The notes below the pieces were generated by a model, which ran no database searches, had not been told where the DNA came from, and saw only the letters and a program-made list of their open reading frames with translations. This document shows positions 40,830 through 50,345 of a stretch of 64,000 nt of DNA, piece after piece; position 1 is the first letter of the stretch; each line of letters opens with the position of its first letter. The DNA is from Amblyomma americanum. Its lineage: Eukaryota; Arthropoda; Arachnida; Ixodida; Ixodidae. The stretch is from positions 30,909,097 to 30,973,096 of the forward strand of contig NC_135505.1 in assembly GCF_052857255.1 (NCBI RefSeq), written 5' to 3'. A program made the position numbers and the translations under genes.

Positions 40830-41625
40830 TCTCTCTAATGGAGTCAACGCAACCATGAGCAATTATTGCGAGCCCTTTTTATTAGCCTTCATAGACTACG
40901 AGGAATCATTTGACACCTCAGCAGTCATGCAGGCTTTGCAGAACCAGGATATAGATGAACCATCCCTAAAACTACTAGAAGATGTCTGTATACAGCGGCT
41001 GCACAGCTACCACAGATCTGCACGAAGGAAGTAATGAAACCCTAACTAGGAAGCATGCTAGGCAAAGAGACATTCCCCACCCCCCTCCCCCTAGTGCAAT
41101 TCCGCGCTTCATTACAAGAATTACACAGAGGCCTTAATTAGGAAATGTGGGGATAAGAGGTTATGGAGAATGCCTTAGTAAACTGTGATTAGCTGATAAC
41201 ATATGCGGCGAAGCAACCGTAGGTAAGAACTGCAGAGCGAGATCAATATCCTAAGTAGGCAGACTAGAACGGTGGGCCTAAAAATATAATGCTGACAACC
41301 AAAGTAATACTCGGCAGTCTCAGAAGGCAGTACAAGAGTAAAAGTGTTAGCGAGGAGCTGGAATTGGTAAAACAATTAGTCTGCACAGGGCTGGTAATTA
41401 CCGCAGTTCTGGAACAGGATAGTGAAGTAAGTAGACGAAGAATAAATCGGTGGAGCGCATTTAGAGGTACTCTCAGATAGTGAACGGAGGTTTACCAACA
41501 GCTGTATTTTACCGGTACCCAAATATGGGGTAGAAACGCGACGGCTAACGAAAAGGGTTCAGCTTACAGAGGGCATTGCAGCAAGCTATGCAAAGGAAAA
41601 TGATAGATGTAACGTTAAGAAACAC
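40830..41625 (+). mobile_element. RTE LINE fragment
   Basis: FLLAFIDYEESFDTSAVMQA, LLEDVCIQRLHSYHRS, LVKQLVCTGLVI and KRVQLTEGIAASYAKEND appear in order across frames, matching the RT-to-tail part of the 9713-12640 RTE. Ends where a SINE begins. Confidence 0.7.
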
Positions 41626-41627
41626 TG

Positions 41628-41752
41628 CACCCGCCGCGGTGGCTCAGTGGTTAAGGCTCTCGTCTACTGAGCCGGAGCACCCGGGTTCGAACCCGACCGC
41701 GGCGGCCGCGTTTGGAATGAGGCGGAAGGCAAAAAGCGCCTCAGTTTCTTTG

Positions 41753-41755
<3 letters not shown>
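41628..41755 (+). mobile_element. Ruka-like SINE head with short variant body
   Basis: CCCGCCGCGGTGGCTCAGTG A box, GGGTTCGAACCCGACC B box, then a shorter body GGAATGAGGCGGAAGGC ending in the (TA)n run. Confidence 0.8.

Positions 41756-41838
<83 letters not shown>
41756..41838. repeat. (TA)n microsatellite
   Basis: About 41 uninterrupted TA units; probably grown from the SINE tail. It marks the left edge of the gypsy element. Confidence 0.95.
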
Positions 41839-41840
<2 letters not shown>

Positions 41841-42023
41841 ATACGGGAATAAAAGAAGAGGCGGAGAGCGAGCGCGAGCGGCGAGCGCGCGGCTCTAGCA
41901 CGAGGGAGATAGAACGAGAAAGCTTGGCCGCCGCCGGTCGTGCTTCGCCAGCTCTCCTCCGTACTGCTGCTATATTTCTCTGGGCGGGCCCGTGGCCACC
42001 CTGTGGCATCCCACACCGTAACA
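41838..42023 (+). mobile_element. partial 5' LTR of the Ty3/gypsy element
   Basis: Sequence ends CCACACCGTAACA at 42023, followed by TTTTGGTGGCAGCGGTGGGA, the layout of LTR end plus primer-binding site (TGG at 42027). Left part replaced by (TA)n and a SINE. Confidence 0.5.
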
Positions 42024-42228
42024 TTTTGGTGGCAGCGGTGGGATCATGCCGCTCACCCGCTCCCAGAATCAAGCACCCGACGTGCCAGCCGGCAGGAGTC
42101 CACCACCAGCCGATAGCGCCGACGACGCGGCGGCCGGCGCCGCTAGACCTATACTCCGTTTCATACATAGCTGTCTACACAGCCAAAGGTACGGAAGTAG
42201 TCCGTCAAAAAAAAACTAACAAAATGTG

Positions 42229-42320
42229 TCACTCCGCCTCGCGTCGTGGCTGTGTGGTACGAAGCGCGGGCATGTTTGTTTATTTTGTGAGGGGGCCCAG
42301 GTTCGATCCTCAGCATAGGT
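42229..42320 (+). repeat. tRNA-like segment inside the DNA transposon
   Basis: TGGCTGTGTGG (A-box-like) and GGTTCGATCC (B box, 42300-42309) at tRNA spacing; no acceptor-stem pairing seen. Probably a SINE remnant carried by the transposon. Confidence 0.4.
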
Positions 42321-42589
42321 TTGTTCTTTTTTTTATCTTTTTTCGGCGAATCTCTAGATAGAAAGTCTAAATGCGAGCCATATATAAGTGGCCTTTTTTG
42401 TTATCAAAATGAAATGACTTCTTTAATAAGAAGCGTGCTGTTAACTTTTTCCGCAGGGAAACGAAAGTGAAGTGAGAGTTGGCAACGGACGTGCTGAGAG
42501 GCGCTGTTTTTCGGTGTTCACGGATTTTTTCGCATGCTGCACACAATGAATCATTAATTGTGGGGTGATAGAATTCAGTGTGGCTTCAA

Positions 42590-42856
42590 TTATTTTACTC
42601 CGCCAGAAAGACCTTCTTTCTTAAACCTCACAACTGTCCGAGGGCTCACTCCGGTCATCTCGCCCACAATTGCGAGAACGTCACGCACAGTCTTCTCGGG
42701 GTGGAGCTTCCTTATGCTTGCGTAGACATTAACTATCACCGCCTTGCAGTCTTTAGAAAACTTTGGAGACTTCACCTTGGAAAAGAGGCGAACAGGAGAT
42801 GTTTTCGAAGTCGAAGCGGGGGAAGAAAACAAGCGAGCAGGTGACAGCGACGCCAT
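42590..42856 (-). CDS. transposase N-terminal (helix-turn-helix) fragment
   Basis: 88 codons from ATG 42856 (MASLSPARLF). C-terminal half KAVIVNVYASIRKLHP, TVRDVLAIVGEMTG, VSPRTVVRFKKEG is an HTH DNA-binding domain like those at the front of arthropod Tc1-type DDE transposases. The catalytic part is absent. Family assignment is from memory of similar arthropod proteins. Confidence 0.6.
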   Translation of the reverse strand: MASLSPARLFSSPASTSKTSPVRLFSKVKSPKFSKDCKAVIVNVYASIRKLHPEKTVRDVLAIVGEMTGVSPRTVVRFKKEGLSGGVK

Positions 42857-43219
42857 TTTCACAAACAGACCTGCCGGCTCAGCTGCGAAAACCTGATACA
42901 GCCGGCGCCTGAGAAAACGAAAAATCTGCGTCACTCGGTTCTGGAAAACATAAAAGAAAAATCAATCTATTTGCAAAATAAACCACTTCCATCGGTCTAC
43001 TATAATACCAACTACTGTTCACTTTGCTTGTCAATTCATTTCTATTTTTATTTTTGACGCACTATATTATGATGCGGACGAGGATCGCAAACAGGCACCG
43101 TAGCCTTGGCTGCGTAGACAGCTAAGTATGAAACGGAGTATAGGCGCTCGGAGGGGCTCGGCTCTTCGCAGCAGCCGGACGCCGGTGTTGAGCGCCTCCT
43201 GGATACAGTCACCCAACGG

Positions 43220-46200
43220 ATGGACGCATGGGAGGCCCGTCTGTCTGCCCAGGCTGGGGAGATGGAAGCTCTCCGGCGCGAACTCCGTCGCCTGGTGCCA
43301 GCCGAGCCGAGCACAGGTCAGGTGCCTTTGGGCGTCCCCGCCGCCGCTGTTTACGGCTCTGCCGTCGCTGGGCCTGCGGTCGTGGCCGCCAATGGCGTGC
43401 TCGGCGCGGGTGCGTCCTCGCCGCAGTGTTCGTTGGACGTTGTGGAATTGCCCACATTTGACGGCACCATCTCGTGGGATGCTTACCGCATCCAGCTGGA
43501 CGGTATTGCGGCGGCGAGAGGCTGGGACGAGCAAATGAAGGCATGGATGCTCGTTGCAAAACTGAGGGGCCGCGCCACCGAGCTGCTGCAGAACGTGCCG
43601 CCCGACCAGCTGGGCTCTTACACTGTTCTGGCGGGCCTCCTCGCCGACCACTATGGTGCCTCAGGTCAACCCCGTGTGCAGTACCACCGCCTGCGAGCCC
43701 GCCGTCAAGAGCCCGGGGAGACGTACCAGGACCTCGCCGCCGCCATTGAGCGCCTGGCTCTGCAGTCGCTGCCGGGAGCGCCTCAGAACGCCGTGGCCCT
43801 GGTCGGCACCGAGGCGTTTGTCGACGCCATCCGACTCCCCGAGGTGCAGCGCTTGGTCCGCTCTGGCCGTCCTGATTCTGTCCGCGCCGCCATGGCGCTC
43901 GCCATCGAGGCGGAATTGACTTTGCTGGCCACGCGGGGGTCGCCACCGTCTGCCGAGCGCAGCGTCCGGGTGCAGGCTCCTCGGTCCGCGGCCCCAACTG
44001 CGGCCTCTATCCGACGCCTGCGTAACGACGTCCGCATGACCTGCTTCCGCTGCGGCCTGCGGGGACACTACGCGAGGGACTGTGCCGGCCCTCCAACGTC
44101 GGGAAACGATTTGGCGGAACTCCGGGGGAGTTCGTCCGTCCCCACACTCCTTCGTTCTCCGCGTCCCCTCCTTTCGTCGGCTCCGATTACCACTGATGCT
44201 CCTTACGTGCTCGTCGACGTCGCCCTGCTTGACCGGCACGTAAAGGCCTTGGTTGACACTGGAGCGGCTGTCAATGTACTGCACAAATCGTTTGTTGCTA
44301 ACGCGCCCCACCTGCTTCTGCCAGCCGCCAAAACCCGGCTCTTAGCTTTTAACGGCACCCCTGTGGAGCAAGTCGGACGTGTCGTCGTCAACCTGACAGC
44401 ACTCGGAAATACCATCTCCACCGAGTTTGTTGTCGCAGACAGCCCTATTTGGCCAGTGGTCCTCGGGTGCGGGTGGTGCCAGCAAGCCGGAGTCGTCCTT
44501 AATTTTACTAGAACCAAACCACGGGCGAGCCGAACTCTCTGTGGGCCGGGCTGGCTTAGCCGGGTTTCCAGCCTCGGTGTCGCCCTGTGGCAGTCCCTGG
44601 TGTCGGCGACCAAGCGTGCCTCAGCATCTCTGCGTGACCTCGCGACGAAGTGGCCGTGTCGAGTCAAGCCGTTCGACGTTACTACCGTGACTGTGGCGTC
44701 CGCCGTGACCCTGCCACCGGGTGCGGCAACGTGGGTGTATGCCAAGCTTGACAGTCCGGTCACAGCAGACGTGCTGTTCGAACCCATCCGGTGTTCAGCT
44801 CCAGCCCGTCAGATGACCTCCCCTCGAAGCCTTCTGCCTGTGCTCAAAGGAGAGGCCCACGTATTTATACTCAACATCAGCAGCGTACCTCTCGCGCTGA
44901 CTCCCGGCACGCAATTGGGTACAGCCTCAGTTTTGGACCCCGGGTCACCAGTGGCGTCTCTGCAACCTGAAGCCCCGCCTCGCCACCCTCCAGCGCCGGC
45001 GATCCTATCATGGGAAGAATTTAACTTTGGACCCAGCCTGACCTGCGCGGAGCTCGCCTCTCTGAAGACCTTGCTGCTCGAGCATCGCAGTTGCCTTGCT
45101 CTCAGCGCCGGTGAACTCGGGTGCACTTCCTGGGCTCAACATCGGATCAACACCGAAAACCTCGGGCCCGTTCATCACCAACCTCGCCGTGTAGCGCCAG
45201 CCGAACGGAGAGTCATCCAGCAGCACGTGTGCGACATGCTTGACCAGGGAATCATTGCCCCTTCTTGTAGCCCTTGGTCCTCCCCTGTCGTCCTTGTGCG
45301 CAAGAAGGATGGAACACTCCGCTTCTGCGTTGACTATCGGAAGCTAAATGCTATTACTAATTGCGACGTGTACCCGCTGCCTCGCCTCGACGATGCGCTT
45401 GACCGCCTGAAGGGGGCCCGTTATTTTTCCACGCTAGATCTGCTCTCGGGCTACTGGAAGGTGCCTGTTCACCCCGATGATGCGGAAAAGACGGCTTTCG
45501 TGACTCCCGACGGCCTTTACCAGTTCAACCGTATGCCCTTCGGTCTCTCGAACGCTCCAGCCACCTTCCAGCGTCTCATGGACCGAGTCTTAGGCCATTT
45601 GAAGTGGACTATGGCGTTGGTCTACCTGGATGACGTAATTATCTACGCGGCTACATTTGAAGAACACCAGAGACGCCTCAAACTCGTCCTCGAAGCCCTT
45701 ACCTCTGCTGGGCTTCGCTTAAAACCAAAAAAATGTTTCTTCGGTTTCGCGGAGGTGACGTACTTGGGTCACGTTGTGAGCCGGCATGGCATCCGTCCCG
45801 ACCCTGAAAAGCTAAAAGCGCTTACAGCTTACGAAGCTCCCACCACCGCCAAGGAGCTCAAAAGTTTCCTTGGATTTGCTTCGTATTTCCGTCGTTTCAT
45901 TCCGGACTTTGCCAAGCGCAGCGCTCCATTGACCGCCCTGCTGAAGAAGAATGCACCGTGGAGTTGGACGCAGGCCCAACAGCTCGCGTTTCTTGACGTC
46001 AAGCACGCCCTCCTCGAGCCTCCTACATTGGCCCACTACGACGAATCGGCCCCCATCGTCCTCCACACGGATGCCAGCCAAGATGGGCTCGGCGCTGTCC
46101 TCCTGCAAGAAGACGAGTCTGGTGACCACAAAGTCCTAACTTATGCCAGCCGCCAGCTTTCCGACGTTGAGCGCCGCCGCTACTCTTCAGAACTCGAGTG

Positions 46201-47779
46201 CCTCGCCGTTGTCTGGGCCGTCGAGAAGTTCCGTCCCTACCTGTACGGCCGTCACTTCACCATAGTCACGGACAATAGCGCTCTCACTTGGCCGCAGTCC
46301 GCCAAACATTTGAATGCCAAGATTGCACGCTGGTCCCTGCAACTTCAAGAGTACAATTTCACAATAGTGCACCGGCGCGGCTCTGCCCATCAAGATGCCG
46401 ATTTCCTTTCTCGCCACCCTTGTTCCGTGACGGCTTTGACGGACCTGAGGACTGCACAAACGCAAGATCCCGCCATTGCTGCCATAATCCACTTCCTCGG
46501 CACCGCCGCCGGCGCAGGCCTCCGCCAACTACGCCGGGTCTATCGAATGAAGGACGACCTCTTGTGTCATGTGAAGCGGCTCCGTGGTCGACCACCCGTC
46601 TGGTTGCCAGTTGTGCCGGCAACACTGCGGTCGCAAATCTTGCGCGGCTTACACGACGCTCCCACGGCTGGTCACCTTGGTCGCGGCAAGACCTACGCAC
46701 GAGTGTCGGAGCGGTTTTGGTGGCCTAATATGTCCAGAGATGTCAAGGAACACGTGGCGTCCTGCCAGACATGCCAGTACAGAAAACCGTCCACAGGTGT
46801 AACCAAGCCACCCCCGCAGGCTTTTTCGCCACCAAGTTCACCTTTCGAGCTGGTTGGACTGGATCATTTGGGCCCGTTTCCGAAGACGCGTGCCGGCAAC
46901 CGGTATGTTCTGGTTGCGATCGACTACTTCTCCGAGTGGGTCGAAGCACTGCCCGTTCCAGACACGTCGTCCGCTCATGCCGTCGCGTTTGTGGAACAGC
47001 ATCTCGTTCATCGGCACGGTGTTCCCCGGCGCCTCATCACGGACCGTGGGAGCTGCTTTATGTCCCATGAATTCGAGCGAGCCCTCCGCTCCTTCGGCAT
47101 TGCGCATTCCACTACATCCGTCAATCATCCGCAGTGCAATGGCCTCGTGGAGCGTGTTAACCGTACCCTCACGGATATACTCGCATCCTACGTCGCTCCG
47201 TCCCACACAAACTGGGATCGTTTTGTTTCTGCTGCAGCTTTTGCAGTCAACACTGCAGCGCAAGAAACAACGCATGTGACGCCGTTCTCAGTCGTCTATG
47301 GTAGAACGCCCTCCATCCCTCTCGACGCGCAGTTGGGCCTTCCCCATCCTACTGCGTCACCAACTGAGTCTGCTCAACGACTTCATTCCGCCCGCCTCGA
47401 CGCCCAGCGCAACCTCCTCACGGCTCACGCGCGTGTGCAAGCGGCCAACGCGGCAGCACCACCACATCCCCCCTTCCGGCCCGGTGACTTGGTCCTCGTT
47501 CGCCGCACCATCCGTGCGACTGGCCGTGCCGCAAAGCTCTTGCCCCGATACCGCGGCCCTTACCGTGTCGTTGCCCGACTCGGCCCCGTGACATACCGCC
47601 TCGAAGACCTGCCAGAGCATCGACCATGCGGTGTGCACCACATTTTCCCAGAGCATGTTTCAAACATGAAGCGATATGTCTACGGCGCCTGCGGTGACTC
47701 CGACTTAGCTACCGGGTCCTCATCAGTGCCGTCGTCGCCTGCTGGCTCCATGCCTTCCCCACGCAATGCAGTCCCATAA
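43220..47779 (+). CDS. Ty3/gypsy Gag-Pol polyprotein (protease, RT, RNase H, integrase)
   Basis: 1519 residues from the first ATG after the nested transposon; the frame is already open from 43145. Order: coiled-coil/Gag core (residues ~1-230), zinc knuckle CFRCGLRGHYARDC (275-288), aspartic protease LVDTGAAVNVL (DTG at 346-348), RT with STLDLLSGYWKVPV, PFGLSNAPATFQRLM and YLDD (802-805), RNase H HTDAS (Asp951), integrase zinc finger from His1152 to CQTC, DD35E core Asp1215, Asp1275, Glu1311, and a GPY/F module (RYRGPYRVV). All catalytic residues are present and Gag and Pol are fused without frameshift. GC-rich codon use differs sharply from the AT-rich flanks, as expected of a recent insertion. 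Confidence 0.95.
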   Translation: MDAWEARLSAQAGEMEALRRELRRLVPAEPSTGQVPLGVPAAAVYGSAVAGPAVVAANGVLGAGASSPQCSLDVVELPTFDGTISWDAYRIQLDGIAAARGWDEQMKAWMLVAKLRGRATELLQNVPPDQLGSYTVLAGLLADHYGASGQPRVQYHRLRARRQEPGETYQDLAAAIERLALQSLPGAPQNAVALVGTEAFVDAIRLPEVQRLVRSGRPDSVRAAMALAIEAELTLLATRGSPPSAERSVRVQAPRSAAPTAASIRRLRNDVRMTCFRCGLRGHYARDCAGPPTSGNDLAELRGSSSVPTLLRSPRPLLSSAPITTDAPYVLVDVALLDRHVKALVDTGAAVNVLHKSFVANAPHLLLPAAKTRLLAFNGTPVEQVGRVVVNLTALGNTISTEFVVADSPIWPVVLGCGWCQQAGVVLNFTRTKPRASRTLCGPGWLSRVSSLGVALWQSLVSATKRASASLRDLATKWPCRVKPFDVTTVTVASAVTLPPGAATWVYAKLDSPVTADVLFEPIRCSAPARQMTSPRSLLPVLKGEAHVFILNISSVPLALTPGTQLGTASVLDPGSPVASLQPEAPPRHPPAPAILSWEEFNFGPSLTCAELASLKTLLLEHRSCLALSAGELGCTSWAQHRINTENLGPVHHQPRRVAPAERRVIQQHVCDMLDQGIIAPSCSPWSSPVVLVRKKDGTLRFCVDYRKLNAITNCDVYPLPRLDDALDRLKGARYFSTLDLLSGYWKVPVHPDDAEKTAFVTPDGLYQFNRMPFGLSNAPATFQRLMDRVLGHLKWTMALVYLDDVIIYAATFEEHQRRLKLVLEALTSAGLRLKPKKCFFGFAEVTYLGHVVSRHGIRPDPEKLKALTAYEAPTTAKELKSFLGFASYFRRFIPDFAKRSAPLTALLKKNAPWSWTQAQQLAFLDVKHALLEPPTLAHYDESAPIVLHTDASQDGLGAVLLQEDESGDHKVLTYASRQLSDVERRRYSSELECLAVVWAVEKFRPYLYGRHFTIVTDNSALTWPQSAKHLNAKIARWSLQLQEYNFTIVHRRGSAHQDADFLSRHPCSVTALTDLRTAQTQDPAIAAIIHFLGTAAGAGLRQLRRVYRMKDDLLCHVKRLRGRPPVWLPVVPATLRSQILRGLHDAPTAGHLGRGKTYARVSERFWWPNMSRDVKEHVASCQTCQYRKPSTGVTKPPPQAFSPPSSPFELVGLDHLGPFPKTRAGNRYVLVAIDYFSEWVEALPVPDTSSAHAVAFVEQHLVHRHGVPRRLITDRGSCFMSHEFERALRSFGIAHSTTSVNHPQCNGLVERVNRTLTDILASYVAPSHTNWDRFVSAAAFAVNTAAQETTHVTPFSVVYGRTPSIPLDAQLGLPHPTASPTESAQRLHSARLDAQRNLLTAHARVQAANAAAPPHPPFRPGDLVLVRRTIRATGRAAKLLPRYRGPYRVVARLGPVTYRLEDLPEHRPCGVHHIFPEHVSNMKRYVYGACGDSDLATGSSSVPSSPAGSMPSPRNAVP

Positions 47780-49900
47780 ACGGATCGCCGGCGTTAGACT
47801 ATAAATGAGAAAAAAAAAGACGCGCCCGCAAGACTTAACTATCGCGGGTTTTCGAAATGTAGTCGAAACATTAAACATGTCATTGGCCCTCGAAGCACTT
47901 GAGTTATCGTTTTCCACATGCGTTTTGACCTCAGAAAACTGGACTCAGAGGTTCGCGGTTATTTCCGACCAAATGTCTTACGGGCCGGCGCATTCCTGCC
48001 TGGCTCCGTCCAAATCAAGGCGCAACATGCATCTACACAACATGTCCATCTAAAAGCCACAAGTACAGCTTTCTCGGCAAAAAGTTTTGAAAATCGAAAA
48101 ATTGCAAGGTACTGTTATGAGAATATTGAAGGTACTGGTCCATTATTCTGATATGCAGCAAAATATTTTTTGAAAGTGTTTCCTGCGATCGGATCGATAA
48201 GTTATGACTGCCATAGAAAACGAATTGGGAGCGCTTTTGACGACAGCAGAAATGTGAATGGAAAAAGAAATACAAAACTGTCATCAGGCTATCTGCGGAT
48301 ATTTTGATTGCTATCGTGAGATCTTGCATTACACGAAAAAAAAAATGCGTTCATAAATGGTCTGCCGCTCAAAAATGCTTTTGTCCGGAGTTGCTGGGTA
48401 TGTATTACTTTCTGTAAGAGCAAATATTTGCTTCACGAGACCCAACGCACGGAATATGAAAAATCCAAGCCGATATTTTCGGGCACAGGGCGCAGTAAAA
48501 TTGCTTCCAACGGCCATTATGGGTTGTTTAAGAAACGCTCTACGTGGGTTCGTAGGCGTACCGAAAGGAAACCCAAATGATATCTGCATTCAGGACCTTC
48601 GGCATAGTCAGCTTACCGACGTTTAGGGCAAGGCAGAAGAGGGCAGAGATAGTACACGATAACCACATGCACCGAGTGCAAGGATACTGAATCCAATTTA
48701 GGCAAAGTTGCGGTGTCCTAACCTTTGTTTCGGGGCGGAATCCGTTCTGTACTAGTTTAAGATCTTGTGCGGAGCCGCTCTTTATGGGGACAGTCATATG
48801 AAAGGTTCGTCTTTATTTCGTAACACAGTTAATGGAAACGTAGTCATTCACCTGAAAAAGCTTTTTATTTTGGAGACGGTCACGCTTCATCTAAGACATG
48901 GAAATTGAAATGATTACTTCAGTGCAGGATGCATTCTGTCGACACACTTTGGCATCAGGGACATCATAGCCCTAAGACTCTATATGAGCATGACGCGAGA
49001 GCGTTATTGGGCTCATGCACGCTGAAAATGTCCTGAGTAAAGGAAGTCTATGGAGTAACAACCTGAACCGACTTGATTGCACCTCAGCCTGCATTAACCG
49101 GCCAGTTTAAAAGAGCCTTTTTAAATCAAGGTACTGATATGCACACTCTAAAATCTTTTCCGTCTTCAAAGGCATAAACAATAATTTCCATGGAAGTCAG
49201 GGGTCGTATAAAAGTAATTCAAAAATGATAAAGACATATATGAACTGAATAATGCGCACGATAGCAAGAAATCAAATTAACATTAAAACATTCAAGTTAG
49301 GAAGGGCAGAATATTTGGTTTTCGTGGACTTAGCGAGACCAGGAAAGATTACGCAAAATACAGCACTTGTATTTACGTTTACCGTCATTAAAACTGGACT
49401 TACACACAAAACAATGCCCACGAAGTAATTTTTGAGGTTATGCCAATATGCTTACTAATATTCAACAGTGCACTAGTTCGCAGTCGAGTTAGACAATATC
49501 CAGTAATGGTAACTTATGAAAATATAGTCTGCATTAGGAATTTGCGTTTATAATTTCAAAAAATATAAAATAACACTTCCTTCTTGACGGAGAATTACCA
49601 GGCGCTAAACGCGCTTCAGAAAAATTTTAAAGAAAATTAGCGCGGGTATTTTTTTTCTAAATTCCTGTCAATTTCGACATTTTTCAAACTTTTCGAATTA
49701 CGGACGATTTTAACGCCGGATTAGAAATTGTATGGCACCTCTAGAAGTAAAAATTGTGTTCCATGATTGCAAAAAGAGGAGATTATTAGCGATAAAAATT
49801 TCAGCCTCAAGTTCTTATTCCTTCTTGCCCCATTTTATCCTAAAAACTGCGCTCATTCGGACGCATAAATTTGTCGACGTTTGGGGGGTTTTTCCCTGCA
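47780..49900. other. anonymous AT-rich DNA
   Basis: No domain, convincing exon or repeat found. ORFs are short and unsupported. Confidence 0.5.
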
Positions 49901-49904
49901 AAAT

Positions 49905-50345
49905 TATAGGAGCCCAATGTACTCCGGTGCGGAGAGCAGATGGCTGGTGTCACGACTTAAAGGGGGCGTCCGGGACATGGAAGGCCACCCCGCACCTCCA
50001 CCAAATATCACCAAGTGGTGATTGCGATCCTAGGAGCAGAACAGCAGCGAATATGGCGTCTAAACAAAACTTTATTTGGGGCTGACTTGCACCCACAATG
50101 GACTGAAGCACTCGGCGGCGGCGTAGCAAAAAGCGTGCTTGGCGGTCGTCGAACAGAATGCCCGCCGCTGCCGGCCGTGCTCAATTTAAAGCTGATATCC
50201 AACTTTCGAGATACGGCGCGCACAGTCACTAGAACATTCTGGAACAACGTAGAATCTGTTCTGCCTGGATGCGATCAATCGGGATAAATCTGGTCGTGTC
50301 TTGCATCGCAAACAAAGCGATAAAGCGGCGTGGCGGCAGATTTCA
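49905..50345 (-). other. GC-rich island, possible LTR, with heat-shock-element match
   Basis: Sharp compositional change from AT-rich flanks. Minus strand carries GTTCCAGAATGTTC (plus 50232-50245), an nTTCnnGAAnnTTCn heat-shock element. No second copy or gag/pol sequence, so LTR identity is a guess. Confidence 0.3.

Larger units (their letters stand above)
42152..43140 (-). mobile_element. Tc1/mariner-like DNA transposon nested in gypsy gag
   Basis: Terminal inverted repeats TACTCCGTTTCATAC.TAGC then TGTCTAC.CAGCC (42152-42195 against 43100-43140), TA on each side (42150-42151, 43141-42142 position 43141-43142). 989 bp. Removing it with one TA leaves the gypsy frame open and in phase. Encodes only a short N-terminal ORF, so it is non-autonomous. 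Confidence 0.8.
42046..47779 (+). mobile_element. Ty3/gypsy retrotransposon internal region
   Basis: Gag-pol frame probably starts at ATG 42046 (MPLTRSQNQAPDVPAG), is interrupted by a DNA transposon between 42150 and 43142, and resumes in the same frame to the stop at 47777. No 3' LTR or clear polypurine tract follows; GAGAAAAAAAAAGA at 47806-47819 is the only candidate. Confidence 0.8.

Noticed and set aside
41576..42361. Long ORFs reading YIYIYI
   Set aside because: Translation of the (TA)n microsatellite; the same applies to the ORFs at 60.7-61.4 kb (HTHT, VCVC, YIYI).
43228..47663. Many long ORFs in other frames and on the minus strand across the gypsy element
   Set aside because: GC-rich shadow frames of the 1519-codon Gag-Pol.
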